From Vibrionaceae bacterium (GTDB lineage Bacteria > Pseudomonadota > Gammaproteobacteria > Enterobacterales > Vibrionaceae), in contig JAAEZQ010000001.1 in assembly GCA_018222805.1 (NCBI GenBank), positions 186,001-250,000 on the forward strand: a stretch of 64,000 nt of DNA, written 5' to 3'. A model generated the notes under the pieces. That model saw only the letters and a program-made list of their open reading frames with translations, had not been told where the DNA came from and searched no databases. The stretch's first letter is position 1. Every line of letters begins with the position of its first letter. Below, piece after piece: positions 28,453 through 37,663 of this stretch. The translations under genes and the position numbers were made by a program.

Positions 28453-29688
28453 ATGGAAAAGCCGTATGACTATGTAATTCTAGGAGGCGGGATTGTCGGT
28501 ATATCAACAGCATGGCAGCTGAAACAACGCTACCCTACCGCTAGCATTTTGGTGCTGGAAAAAGAATCAGAAGTATCCATGCATCAGACCGGACATAACA
28601 GTGGTGTTATTCATGCAGGTGTTTACTACCAACCAGGCAGCCTGAAAGCCCAATTCTGTCGAGAAGGGGTTGAAAAGACGATCAGTTTTTGTGAAAAACA
28701 TGATATTCCTTACGAGCAATGCGGCAAATTGTTAGTTTCAACAAACCAGACAGAGTATCAGCGAATGCAAGCACTGTATGAACGCTGTGCTCAAAACGGG
28801 ATTGAAGCGGAATTACTTGATGAAGCCGAGCTCCGAAAACGAGAGCCAAATATTACCGGCAACGGTGCTATTTACGTCAGATCTACCGCCATCGTTAACT
28901 ATCGTCTGGTCACTAAGAAAATGGCTGAAGAGTTTGAAGTCTGTGGAGGTGAACTGAAACTGGGCACAGAAGTTCAGAATATTGAAGAAACCGCAGACAA
29001 CATTATTCTGCAATGTCGAAATGGAAATACTTCCCATACCTACCACACCCGATTTCTCATCAGTTGCGCTGGACTAATGGCCGATCGTATAACCCGAATG
29101 CTCAATATAGACACGGATTTTCAAATCATCCCTTATCGCGGGGAGTACTACCGCTTGCCAGAAAAATACAATCAGATCGTCAACCACCTCATATACCCAA
29201 TTCCAGATCCAGACTTACCGTTTCTCGGTGTGCATCTGACACGAATGATTGATGGCAGCGTGACTGTTGGCCCTAATGCCGTACAAGGATGGAAACGAGA
29301 AGGATATGGAAAGTTCAATGTATCCCTGCGTGATATCAAAGATATGGTAGCTTTCGCTGGTTTCTGGAAAGTGAGCTTTAAGCACTTAAAAACGGGTTTA
29401 GCAGAAACGTGGAATTCTTGGTGGAAACCAGGTTACCTGAAAATGGTCCAGAAATATTGTCCAATGCTAGAAGTCAGCGATCTCCAGCCTTATCCCGCTG
29501 GCATCCGTGCTCAGGCTGTCCTTAAAGATGGCTCTTTAGTACACGACTTCCTATTTGCTGAGAGTCCGCGCTCACTGCATGTCTGTAACGCTCCGTCGCC
29601 AGCGGCAACTTCAGCTATTCCAATCGGCAACTACATCTGCGATAAAGTTGCTGAAAAAACGACGTCCACTCTCTCGGACGCCGCATAG
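28453..29688 (+). CDS. lhgO: L-2-hydroxyglutarate oxidase
   Basis: A 411-residue FAD enzyme that oxidises L-2-hydroxyglutarate to 2-oxoglutarate and passes electrons to the quinone pool. The FAD motif is YVILGGGIVGISTAWQL at the start, and HQTGHNSGVIHAGVYYQPGS is the diagnostic second motif. The frame opens earlier (28414), but the ATG at 28453 with GGAG at 28443-28446 is the clear start. It forms a unit with glaH, completing glutarate to 2-oxoglutarate. Confidence 0.95.
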   Translation: MEKPYDYVILGGGIVGISTAWQLKQRYPTASILVLEKESEVSMHQTGHNSGVIHAGVYYQPGSLKAQFCREGVEKTISFCEKHDIPYEQCGKLLVSTNQTEYQRMQALYERCAQNGIEAELLDEAELRKREPNITGNGAIYVRSTAIVNYRLVTKKMAEEFEVCGGELKLGTEVQNIEETADNIILQCRNGNTSHTYHTRFLISCAGLMADRITRMLNIDTDFQIIPYRGEYYRLPEKYNQIVNHLIYPIPDPDLPFLGVHLTRMIDGSVTVGPNAVQGWKREGYGKFNVSLRDIKDMVAFAGFWKVSFKHLKTGLAETWNSWWKPGYLKMVQKYCPMLEVSDLQPYPAGIRAQAVLKDGSLVHDFLFAESPRSLHVCNAPSPAATSAIPIGNYICDKVAEKTTSTLSDAA

Positions 29689-29698
29689 AAGAAAACTC

Positions 29699-29722
29699 AC
29701 CCGTTACCGATTGGTAGCGGGT
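29699..29722. terminator. Hairpin between lhgO and the convergent LysR gene
   Basis: A 10-bp stem with one G-T pair and a 4-nt GATT loop. T-runs are weak on both sides (TTTTCTT on the leftward side), so it is a likely but imperfect terminator. Confidence 0.5.
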
Positions 29723-29793
29723 ACGATCTTCAACAACTGACACTTATACCTAATCGCAATGCACTTGCGTTACCCGCCGTTCGGCAATAACAA

Positions 29794-30723
29794 CTAGTCA
29801 GAACTCACTGCTGTTTCACTTAGCCTGCTATGCAGGTAATCCACCAGCATTTTTAACTGACGGGGAATGAATCTGGACTGAGGATACTGAGCCACTATCT
29901 TTCCCTGATAGCTCCCCTTTACTTCCCACTCTGGGAATAGCGCTACAACGGCTCCTGATTGTATCAACGTATCAATGGAAAACTCAGGGAAAATCGAAAT
30001 TCCCATTCCTCTTAAAACGGCATCTTTACGGATTTCTGTATGATTGACGGCGAATCGTCCGTCGATATGAACGGAACGACTTACACCTTGTTGCCCAAAG
30101 ACCCATTTCCTGTCGACAGGGCTTTCACCCAGGCGTATACATTGATGCGCCGACAACTCTTCAGGGCTTCTAGGGTAACCAAATTTTTCTAGATAGCCCG
30201 TGCTAGCACAGATAAGTAATCGGTTCGTCCCTAACTCTTTGGCAACTAAGCCTTCGACTGGTTTGTCGGTAATATGTATCACCATATCGACTTCATGCCC
30301 GATAGGGTCGATAAAGTGATCTTCAACGACAAAATGTACAGAGACGTTTGGATATTCTTGCAAGAAGTCCAGAATTAACGGCGAAAGCACTTGGCTAGAC
30401 AAAGCTCTGGGTGCGGCTATTCTAATTTCACCAGCGACCTCGCTTTGAGATGAAAAGGCCGCATCAGCCGCTAATCTCGCAGATTTCAGCATATCCACAC
30501 ATAAACCGTGAACTTCTTCTCCCGCAATGCTCAACCGCATATTTCGGGTCGTTCGTTCAAGGAGCTTTTGGCATAAAGCACTCTCCAACTTAGAAATGGA
30601 GCGACTCACAGATGAAGGCGCAACACCGAGTTTTTCTGCCGCTTTTGAAAAGCTCCCTTCTTCGATAACGACAACAAAAACGGCCATTTCCGGCAACAAA
30701 GCGATGAGCTTATTTGTGTTCAC
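29794..30723 (-). CDS. LysR-family transcriptional regulator, divergent from EamA transporter
   Basis: A 309-residue LysR protein. The frame extends to 30792, but a GTG at 30723 with AAAGGA upstream gives a normal LysR start (NTNKLIALLPEMAVFVVVIE) and leaves a 96-base shared promoter. The HTH is AEKLGVAPSSVSRSISKLE. It probably controls the divergent exporter gene. Confidence 0.88.
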   Translation of the reverse strand: MNTNKLIALLPEMAVFVVVIEEGSFSKAAEKLGVAPSSVSRSISKLESALCQKLLERTTRNMRLSIAGEEVHGLCVDMLKSARLAADAAFSSQSEVAGEIRIAAPRALSSQVLSPLILDFLQEYPNVSVHFVVEDHFIDPIGHEVDMVIHITDKPVEGLVAKELGTNRLLICASTGYLEKFGYPRSPEELSAHQCIRLGESPVDRKWVFGQQGVSRSVHIDGRFAVNHTEIRKDAVLRGMGISIFPEFSIDTLIQSGAVVALFPEWEVKGSYQGKIVAQYPQSRFIPRQLKMLVDYLHSRLSETAVSSD

Positions 30724-30819
30724 AGCGCAAAAGTCCTTTCCAAATACATCCATTGTTTCATACAACGTACTAGTGGATATTGATTGAGTCAATTCATAGA
30801 CGGTTTATAAGGAAAAGAT

Positions 30820-31761
30820 GTGTCTAGCTTAGCGATAAGAAAAAGTCTTTCATTGTTCAGTATCCCCGAATTGCTGCTCCTGTTAGTGGCTATTGTTTGG
30901 GGGACCAGTTATGGCCTAACCAAGAGTGCGATCGCCTATACAACGGTCTCCATTTTTATTGCGATTCGCTTTGGCTGGACGTTTTTACTCCTACTACCGG
31001 TGATGATCAGGGACTTTGTTCATGGTAAAAACAGAGATTGGCCAGTCGCACTGCCTACTGGTGTCATTCTTGCTGCGATCTTCTTCTTCGAAGTCTATGG
31101 TGTCAGCCAGACAACCGCATCTAACGCTGCGTTTCTTATCAGCCTGAATGTCATATTTACTCTGCTTTTGGAAACCTTAATAGGAAGAAGAAAACCAAAT
31201 CGAGCACTTATGTGGCTGTCTTTGTTTAGCACAATTGGTGTAGTCATGCTGACCAATAAACAAGGGTTAAGCATGACTTTTAATCTAGGGGATATCTACA
31301 TTTTATGTGCGGCGGCATTGAGGGCGGTTATGGTCATCGTGACTAAAAATTTGACTCATGGAAAGGTCATAACGAATACCACTCTAACGTGTATTCAGTC
31401 ACTCATCGTTGCACTTAGTGCCAGCTTAATCAGTATTGTATCTCATGAACCCACTCATCCCCTCCTCCCGCAAGCACTGGAATTTTGGCTCACAACTTCT
31501 TTTCTGGTTCTGTTTTGTACTTTGTTTGCTTTCTATGCGCAAAATTATGCCGTTCGGAAAATTTCTCCAACCAAAGCGTCACTGCTAATGGGTAGTGAAC
31601 CTCTGTTTGGTGCGATTTTCTCCATACTATGGCTGAATGAAGAGTTAACCAGCGTTCAATGGTTAGGCGCGGCTATCCTTCTCTGTACGGTACTGAGTGC
31701 TTCTTTGAGTAAAGCATGCTCGGAGTATCAGGTCACTAACTCAACACCAAGCAAAATATAA
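30820..31761 (+). CDS. EamA/DMT-family transporter
   Basis: A 313-residue, ten-helix inner-membrane protein with two EamA repeats: VAIVWGTSYGLTKSAIAYT early, and a second repeat ending LMGSEPLFGAIFSILWLNE, the usual second-repeat signature. The start is GTG at 30820 with AAGGA upstream; the overlapping ATG at 30818 is out of frame. It is paired with a divergent LysR regulator. The substrate, likely an exported metabolite, is unknown. Confidence 0.9.
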   Translation: MSSLAIRKSLSLFSIPELLLLLVAIVWGTSYGLTKSAIAYTTVSIFIAIRFGWTFLLLLPVMIRDFVHGKNRDWPVALPTGVILAAIFFFEVYGVSQTTASNAAFLISLNVIFTLLLETLIGRRKPNRALMWLSLFSTIGVVMLTNKQGLSMTFNLGDIYILCAAALRAVMVIVTKNLTHGKVITNTTLTCIQSLIVALSASLISIVSHEPTHPLLPQALEFWLTTSFLVLFCTLFAFYAQNYAVRKISPTKASLLMGSEPLFGAIFSILWLNEELTSVQWLGAAILLCTVLSASLSKACSEYQVTNSTPSKI

Positions 31762-32370
31762 TAACCACGCTGCTTAAGTCAGCATTAACCAAAGACGCGT
31801 AACTAAAAGACACCCACCGGGTCATCGCCGTCGCGCAAAGTCATCAGAATTACAACGTATTTAAATCGTCGATATCAAGACCAAATGTAGAGCGGCAGTT
31901 CAAACCCATCACTTGAAATTAGGCGGATGTTGGGCAACAGGGCATTCCATGTAGCCCAATTAAGTGCGAAACGAAACATGGAAAATACCCTGTAATCTGT
32001 ACATATTGTTGGCGTATTTAATTACTTCAATAATCAGGCTTGATATTCTGAAAATTAATGGAAAGAGTACATCAAATCCTTTTCCAGCTCCCATTTTGAT
32101 TGATAACCATAGTGCCTCCAGAGAAACTCTCGAGGAATATGATATCCGTATGCCATTTCTTTTATCCAGAATTTGCGGTTTGCCGCAAACAGTTGTTGAA
32201 GTTTTTTTGAAATTACCATAATGAAATGCCCTTACGTTGGTTGGATAACGACATTTTAGTAGCTGGTGATTTCTAGCAGGAATACAATTAGTTCAACTAT
32301 AAATACTTTTCGCTTAAACTTTGTTATTGTTCTTGAAGTAAATGATTCATAACTACTTTTTGAATATATT
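31762..32370. other. 609-base gene-poor region upstream of the AraC gene
   Basis: An 85-codon frame at 31964-32221 has no ribosome binding site and no recognisable family. A small inverted repeat TTTGCGG / CCGCAAA lies near 32174-32192. The stretch may hold decayed sequence, but I cannot identify an ancestor. Confidence 0.4.
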
Positions 32371-33249
32371 ATGAAACGTAAATTAGAACGTGTTCCACAG
32401 AGAATAGGTGCTTCTTGGCGCTACATTAAAATTGTTGAACCTCACAAGAGTTACGACTGGCATTGCCACCAGGAATATGAAATTGCGATTCACCGCAATT
32501 TTTTAGGTAGTTGTTTTGTTGGAAATTATAATAGTGAGATACAGAACAACCATATGATTCTTATTGGCCCCGGGTTACCTCACGCCATCTATTCAGATTC
32601 AGTGATTAACAACTCTCAGTGCGAAACGCATGTTATATGGTTTCAAAAATCATGGATCGAATTACTGATTCACCATTGCCAAGAGCTGACCCCATTAAGG
32701 GAGATTCTGCAAAAGGCTAACCAAGGTTTACAGTTTTCCGCACAGACTGGCGAACAGGTTGTCAAATTGCTTTCGGATGTTCCTGAGCTTCCTCCCCAAA
32801 ATCAATTTGCAATTTTAATTGAAATATTTTGCCTACTGATCGCTGATAATAATACAGTGCGATTAATAAACCCGACCATCAATGCATCAAACAAAGAGCA
32901 AAAACGAGTCGATGATAAGATTGAAAGCGCAGAAGCTTACTTATTAACTCATTTTAACGAGAATATTTCACTCAACGATCTTGCTAACCATTTATTCTTG
33001 AGCGAGAGCAGTGTACGAAGACTGTTTTCGCAGCACTTTAACGAGAGCTTTAGCCAAAGACTAAAGAAAATTCGCTTAAATATAGCTTGTGACATGCTCG
33101 CTTACACGGATTTTCCCATCCGCGTAATACTAGAAAAAGTAGGATACATTAATCAAGCGAACTTCAATCGTCAGTTTAAAATCTATAAGCACGTTACGCC
33201 AAAAGAATATCGATTAGCCATGAAGCGTTACCAAAAGTCTAGTAAATAA
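32371..33249 (+). CDS. AraC-family transcriptional regulator with cupin-like sensor domain
   Basis: A 292-residue regulator. The N-terminal part has the cupin-type pattern PHKSYDWHCHQEYEIAIH, and the C-terminal 100 residues contain both AraC HTH helices (LNDLANHLFLSESSVRRLFSQ and RVILEKVGYINQANFNRQFK). The target is not evident: no operon partner follows, and the next genes are transcribed toward it. Confidence 0.92.
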   Translation: MKRKLERVPQRIGASWRYIKIVEPHKSYDWHCHQEYEIAIHRNFLGSCFVGNYNSEIQNNHMILIGPGLPHAIYSDSVINNSQCETHVIWFQKSWIELLIHHCQELTPLREILQKANQGLQFSAQTGEQVVKLLSDVPELPPQNQFAILIEIFCLLIADNNTVRLINPTINASNKEQKRVDDKIESAEAYLLTHFNENISLNDLANHLFLSESSVRRLFSQHFNESFSQRLKKIRLNIACDMLAYTDFPIRVILEKVGYINQANFNRQFKIYKHVTPKEYRLAMKRYQKSSK

Positions 33250-33438
33250 AATTTGAATTAATTATTTATAAACCGGATTAAAAAATCCTAAACTTATTTT
33301 ATAGATAATAAAAAACTCTTTTTTGAGTGAAGAAACCAGTCAAGCTTAGTGAAAGGGCTAACCACCAATAATCTTGAAGCGAATGTAAATAATCGCAGTC
33401 TAAAGGTGAAATTATTTAAAGCTTTAGAGGTTATATAA

Positions 33439-34104
33439 TTAGCGATACAACCTGACTAGCCAACGAAACAACTTAAACTGGCTAGGCAGATAAAACATAT
33501 ACTCCGGATGCCATTGAACACCTCGGATAGGCTGAGATTGTGTGCTTTCGATTGCTTGAACAAAGCCATCCAGATCTCGTCCTACAACACGTAAGCCATC
33601 TCCTACATCTTTAATGGCTTGATGGTGTAGGCTATTTACCCTCAACTTAGGTTTGCCACACAAAGCAAACAGATCTGACTCTCTATCGACAAAGACTTGC
33701 TTGGTTGGTAACAAGCCCGGACGATTATAAGTCCGCTTACGTAACGTCGATATATCCGAATACAAGTTACCACCGTGTACAACATTCACCAGCTGTGACC
33801 CGCGACAAATACCCAAAATAGGGACATGATTTTTTAATGCCCACTTTATCCAGTGTATCTCTAGCTTATCGCGCTCAGGATCAAATTCGTCCCGCTCACT
33901 AGCTTCACCGCCATAGTGTTCAGGGTCAATATCATCACCACCGCCAATGATTAGACCATCGAGTGGTTCCCCGGACCATTGGTGTTTAACGCTGATTCTC
34001 TCAGGTTTTGCTCCTGCAAGTGTGAGCGCTAGTTTTGTACACCACCACGAAGGTGACCAACTTCGATGATTGCCCGTTACCCCAATTCTCGGTTTTTTAT
34101 CCAC
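33439..34104 (-). CDS. Class I glutamine amidotransferase-like hydrolase (peptidase C26)
   Basis: A 221-residue gamma-glutamyl hydrolase-type protein. The nucleophile C100 lies in PILGICRGSQLVNVVHGG, and the partner His/Glu are in VQWHPEYM near residue 199. IIGGGDDIDPEHYGG marks the PuuD/C26 branch. It starts from GTG inside the end of the amidoligase gene (28-base overlap), so the two are translationally coupled. The enzyme may cut an amide bond formed by the ligase or feed it ammonia; which one is unknown. Confidence 0.9.
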   Translation of the reverse strand: MDKKPRIGVTGNHRSWSPSWWCTKLALTLAGAKPERISVKHQWSGEPLDGLIIGGGDDIDPEHYGGEASERDEFDPERDKLEIHWIKWALKNHVPILGICRGSQLVNVVHGGNLYSDISTLRKRTYNRPGLLPTKQVFVDRESDLFALCGKPKLRVNSLHHQAIKDVGDGLRVVGRDLDGFVQAIESTQSQPIRGVQWHPEYMFYLPSQFKLFRWLVRLYR

Positions 34105-35051
34105 TGATTGACTTCCTTAACCCAATCATTACGTTTTACACCGATCAGCGGCAGAGACATTTCTTTAAAACGACCAGATAAAAAGTCTAGTGCCTCAGTA
34201 TCGGCAGCTAAAGCCTCCACTAGATACCATATATTCCATGACGTCGCGAAGCTCCAGTTTGTATTTTCAATCAAGCAATCAGGTAGGCGGTAATGAAATG
34301 TCGGCCTTTGATTTACTTTACTATCCTTCACTACTCTATTAACTTTTTCTTCATCAATAAAGGCAAATAATGGGAGCATATCTAACGCTCGGTTCCGGCT
34401 CGGATTATGAGTAAGATAGTCATCGATCAATACACTTCTATCCTGATAAGTTTTGTTCAGCAGAAGCTCTACATATTCTTCGGAATATAATTGGATATAC
34501 GGGCTAATTTTTCGAGTTAGATTAACGTCATGAGCCTCATTAAGCCACCATTGTAATAGCCCAAAAGATTGCAAATAACGATGGATAGTATGAACATCAA
34601 GCGATGGAAGTTCAGGGTTAATATGAACGCCGAAAGCGGCAACGGCTGAGTCATCAGTGCCCTTCGCGCCAGCTTTGCGCAGAACGGGAATGAACTCATC
34701 CAATTTTTCCAGCTTATCTAAGGGGATTGGTGGAGACACGACTTCCAACGGCACTACCGAAGATGCGAGTTGATGTAAGAAATCCACCCACTCATGTCCG
34801 TCATCTTTGACTTTCGCATCCAGCGCCGTGTTTTTAAGAAACTCCCAGTCTAATTCAACCTTAAACTTCCCGTATTCAGGTGTGTGCAACACGTATTCAA
34901 CTGTAGACTTTTGCTCTAGCTCACCACCAAAAACACGTTGCAGTATTTGCGTCACATTCCCTATGGTTAAGCCGGTAAACTCGATCTCAAACCCAACACG
35001 GCGAACTTCTTTAGCTTCTGTCGTCGTTAAAGGCGGAGTTTTAAATACCAT
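34077..35051 (-). CDS. Amidoligase-family enzyme
   Basis: A 324-residue member of the Amidoligase_2 family, related to the glutamine-synthetase / COOH-NH2 ligase superfamily. The N-terminal RRVGFEIEFTGL strand (GxExE, metal/ATP site) and AFGVHINPELP are characteristic. The ATG at 35051 is preceded by GGAGG, so the longer GTG start at 35063 is less likely. Such enzymes join carboxylate and amine with ATP. The overlapping class I amidotransferase-like gene matches pairs predicted in comparative studies of amidoligases; products are unknown. Confidence 0.87.
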   Translation of the reverse strand: MVFKTPPLTTTEAKEVRRVGFEIEFTGLTIGNVTQILQRVFGGELEQKSTVEYVLHTPEYGKFKVELDWEFLKNTALDAKVKDDGHEWVDFLHQLASSVVPLEVVSPPIPLDKLEKLDEFIPVLRKAGAKGTDDSAVAAFGVHINPELPSLDVHTIHRYLQSFGLLQWWLNEAHDVNLTRKISPYIQLYSEEYVELLLNKTYQDRSVLIDDYLTHNPSRNRALDMLPLFAFIDEEKVNRVVKDSKVNQRPTFHYRLPDCLIENTNWSFATSWNIWYLVEALAADTEALDFLSGRFKEMSLPLIGVKRNDWVKEVNQWIKNRELG

Positions 35052-35303
35052 TATTGCCTCCACTTATGATGATTACAGATTCGAAAATCGGTTATTCAAC
35101 AGTACTATTCGTAACATAGAAGTCTATATAAAAAAACATCAAGTTTTTTCTATCTACCTAAGACTAGCCTATTTATCTGTGTTACTAGTAACCTCCTCTA
35201 CGCTTGCTGTATTCAGTACACACCCACGTAGGAGGTGTAGGAGCTCCGCTCCATCAGTCTTGGACACCGAGTTAAGTGAGTGCAATAACTAACGAGGCGA
35301 ACC

Positions 35304-35360
35304 ATGATAAACAAGTCAAAATGTATTACCCATTCTCCTGAATTTAAAACAGAGTCAACG
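35304..35360 (+). pseudogene. IS3-family OrfA transposase N-terminal scrap
   Basis: An ATG preceded by a GAGGCGAACC ribosome binding site opens an 18-codon frame containing ITHSPEFKTES, which resembles the start of IS3-type OrfA (R/K-x-HSPEFKxEAV). It then stops. A TGGACACC stretch about 45 bases upstream may be part of the old terminal repeat. The resemblance is short, so moderate to low confidence. Confidence 0.4.
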
Positions 35361-35398
35361 TAACTCGATAATCCAAACAGACACAGGCCATAGAATAC

Positions 35399-35429
35399 AA
35401 AAACGCCCGATGTAGTCCATCAGGCGTTT
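35399..35429. terminator. Orphan bidirectional terminator
   Basis: A 13-bp stem with one mismatch and a 5-nt loop is flanked by A- and T-runs. Both neighbouring genes point away from it, so it probably belonged to a gene that has been lost. Confidence 0.7.
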
Positions 35430-36073
35430 TAGTTAAATAGAGTTAACCCTTATTAGGACGGATAAGCTGTTGTTCAAACAAACATAAGCTGATGTTTTTG
35501 TCACAACAATATTTAAGGACCCAAAGTGTAGTAAGATACTTTGTTACAAGAAAATAGTTCCATCTCTTTCCCTTGGTGGTTAACGTAATAACAAATTCGC
35601 TTGGGAATTAAGATACGACAAAACCGCTTGGTGATCACACGTGCTGATGAAGAAGCTGGCAAAGATATGGACAAAACCTTGTTAGATAATTTCCTAAATT
35701 AAGGGCAAATTAATAACTAAATATGGTGTCGCTTAGCTCTAATTTCAGTTTCGATTGTACAGTTCAGCGTGTGCTAATCATCGTTTGATTATACATCTCA
35801 TATTTACCCTCCCTGAATTTACTCATAAAAATGCAGCTAGCAATGTAAGGAAGTACTGAAAACATTCTACTTGGAAGCTCTACTAACAAGCTTATTTGGA
35901 CATAACCAGGCCTTCTATCCTTTGACCCAAATACAGTCCGTATTCGCAACTACATCTCCTTCACGAGAAGCTCTGACACGAGAATCTATGTGACAGGCTT
36001 TGAGCGCTCTCACGGAACCAATACAAGGTTTGAGCAATAATGCGATCCTTTGCTTCGAGACCAAACCACTTTT

Positions 36074-37510
36074 ATGCTGCCTCAAGACAACATCATCACG
36101 CCCTTTCTATGCAAAAAACTTGGGCACAATCACCTAAGAATTGCTGGCGAATATTGGCACATTGAAAAGCTGGTTGCCTTGCAATGTATGATGTTGCAAG
36201 AGGCTCCAAATCTGCGTGAAGGTCTGCTGTGGTGGAGCAAAAGTGTTTCGCTGTTCGACCGTCGCCTATACATTGTTTTCCAACACAATGACAACCTGAT
36301 TCAGATGCAACTAGAGTGCAGAGCTACAGAGATGCCAAGCTGGGCAGAATCGGTTTATGACTTGCTGCTGATGCAGTTGGAACGGCTAGGTTTGAGTGAA
36401 TCTGTGCGCATTCAGCTTCACAACCATGACCTTTACTCAGCTCAATTCGAACTAGAAGAATACACCTACTCGAATCAGAACTCGGTCGTGTTCAACTTGG
36501 TTAAGCATGTTTATTTGCTGCTTTCTCACCAACCAATTGAGCAACCAGAATTGTTGAGCGTGCTTAATGCTCTGTTCGTCAAAGATAGCAATTACGCACT
36601 GAAATTAGACCAAGCCGCGCTGCAACTGGGCGTATCCAAGCGCACCTTGCAACGTCGCCTGCAAGAAAAACAAATGAGTTATTCGCAATGCGTCGACTTC
36701 GCCAAGAAAAAGCACGCGCTAGCCCTACTTGCAGACACTCAACTCACGACACAGCAAATCGCTTATCAGCTGGGTTATGATGAGCCTTCCAACTTTCATC
36801 GAACCTTTCGCCGCTGGTTTCCATTTTCGCCAATGCAATATCGCCAACAGTGCTTGGATAACCGCACTCATCTCAATAACCAACCAATCCGCTTGTACTG
36901 CGCTAAAGCGAATACTCTAGCCGATAACGACGTTGACCAACCCGTCGGTAAAATCTGGATGGAAGTGGATAACATTGCGTTTGAAAAAGTGGTCTCAGTT
37001 GAGTGTCGAGACCGTGATGGCGCGTGGCGCCACTATCCTGCCTTCTTTGAGCGCTTCTTGAATAATGGTACCGAACTATGGGCGACGACAGAGCTTCCTG
37101 TCGCTCACCCGCTTACGTTTAGACTGTGTTATGAAGTCGATGGTGAGCGCTACATTGATAACAACCACCAGCGTGATTATGTGGTTTCTAAAGGGCTATT
37201 AATTGGTGCAACAGAATACATTGTCCCGACAAGGCAACTGATCCAACTCGGCACTCAGTACACGTTGTTTGTGGAACTCGCGTGTCGATTAAAAGACGTG
37301 GCGAAGATCAATTGCTATGTAGGTGACAAGCCAACTCCACACGCAATGAGCCTGACTCAGAATGCAGAAGATTACACATGCTGGGCGCTTCAACTGTCCC
37401 TCACTCAAACGGCTAAACAGTGTCGATTCCTACTCTATGATCATTCTGGTAATGAATTAGCTAAAGACCATTACCCGATTCAATATCCCATTGTGCAACC
37501 ACTCAGTTAA
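36074..37510 (+). CDS. AraC-type regulator with CBM21-like carbohydrate-binding module
   Basis: A 478-residue protein with an unusual layout. Residues about 20-160 resemble the AraC/OruR-type ligand domain. Residues 176-258 are a complete AraC HTH (LGVSKRTLQRRLQEKQMSYS and IAYQLGYDEPSNFHRTFRRW). Residues about 292-370 match CBM21 starch/glycogen-binding modules: MEVDNIAFEKVVSVECRDRD, then YPAFFERF, LTFRLCYEVDGERYIDNN. A further beta-rich, Ig-like part follows (375-470). The start is at ATG 36074; a TTG at 36050 is less likely. It lies immediately upstream of the amylase gene and probably activates it. Confidence 0.85.
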   Translation: MLPQDNIITPFLCKKLGHNHLRIAGEYWHIEKLVALQCMMLQEAPNLREGLLWWSKSVSLFDRRLYIVFQHNDNLIQMQLECRATEMPSWAESVYDLLLMQLERLGLSESVRIQLHNHDLYSAQFELEEYTYSNQNSVVFNLVKHVYLLLSHQPIEQPELLSVLNALFVKDSNYALKLDQAALQLGVSKRTLQRRLQEKQMSYSQCVDFAKKKHALALLADTQLTTQQIAYQLGYDEPSNFHRTFRRWFPFSPMQYRQQCLDNRTHLNNQPIRLYCAKANTLADNDVDQPVGKIWMEVDNIAFEKVVSVECRDRDGAWRHYPAFFERFLNNGTELWATTELPVAHPLTFRLCYEVDGERYIDNNHQRDYVVSKGLLIGATEYIVPTRQLIQLGTQYTLFVELACRLKDVAKINCYVGDKPTPHAMSLTQNAEDYTCWALQLSLTQTAKQCRFLLYDHSGNELAKDHYPIQYPIVQPLS

Positions 37511-37546
37511 ATATGTAGCACAGTTCACATACAGCACTTCGTGACA

Positions 37547-37576
37547 TCATATCACGTCTCTTTTGGCGTGATATGA
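37547..37576. promoter_or_regulatory. 10-bp inverted repeat between the regulator and amylase genes
   Basis: TCATATCACG (37547-37556) and CGTGATATGA (37567-37576) form a perfect inverted repeat with a 10-base gap. No T-run follows, so it is more likely an operator than a terminator. It lies about 90 bases upstream of the amylase start. Confidence 0.45.
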
Positions 37577-37663
37577 CACTCTCAATTTCAAACCTTTGCT
37601 TTATCGTTTCCGCATTGCTGCATAACGGAGACAAAAACCGTGTTTGAAACCTTACCTAAACCT

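Larger units (their letters stand above)
35052..36073. other. 1-kb gene-poor region with decayed sequence
   Basis: It contains a short IS3-type transposase scrap (35304-35360), an orphan terminator (35399-35429) that serves no intact gene, and at 35592-35702 a short frame ending DMDKTLLDNFLN that looks like the tail of a lost gene. No intact gene is visible. This is consistent with past insertion and deletion. Confidence 0.55.

Noticed and set aside
31964..32221. 85-codon frame between the EamA and AraC genes
   Set aside because: No start signal and no family match by eye; kept only as a note in the intergenic entry.
35764..35949. 61-codon leftward frame
   Set aside because: TTG start without ribosome binding site in a decayed region; probably chance.
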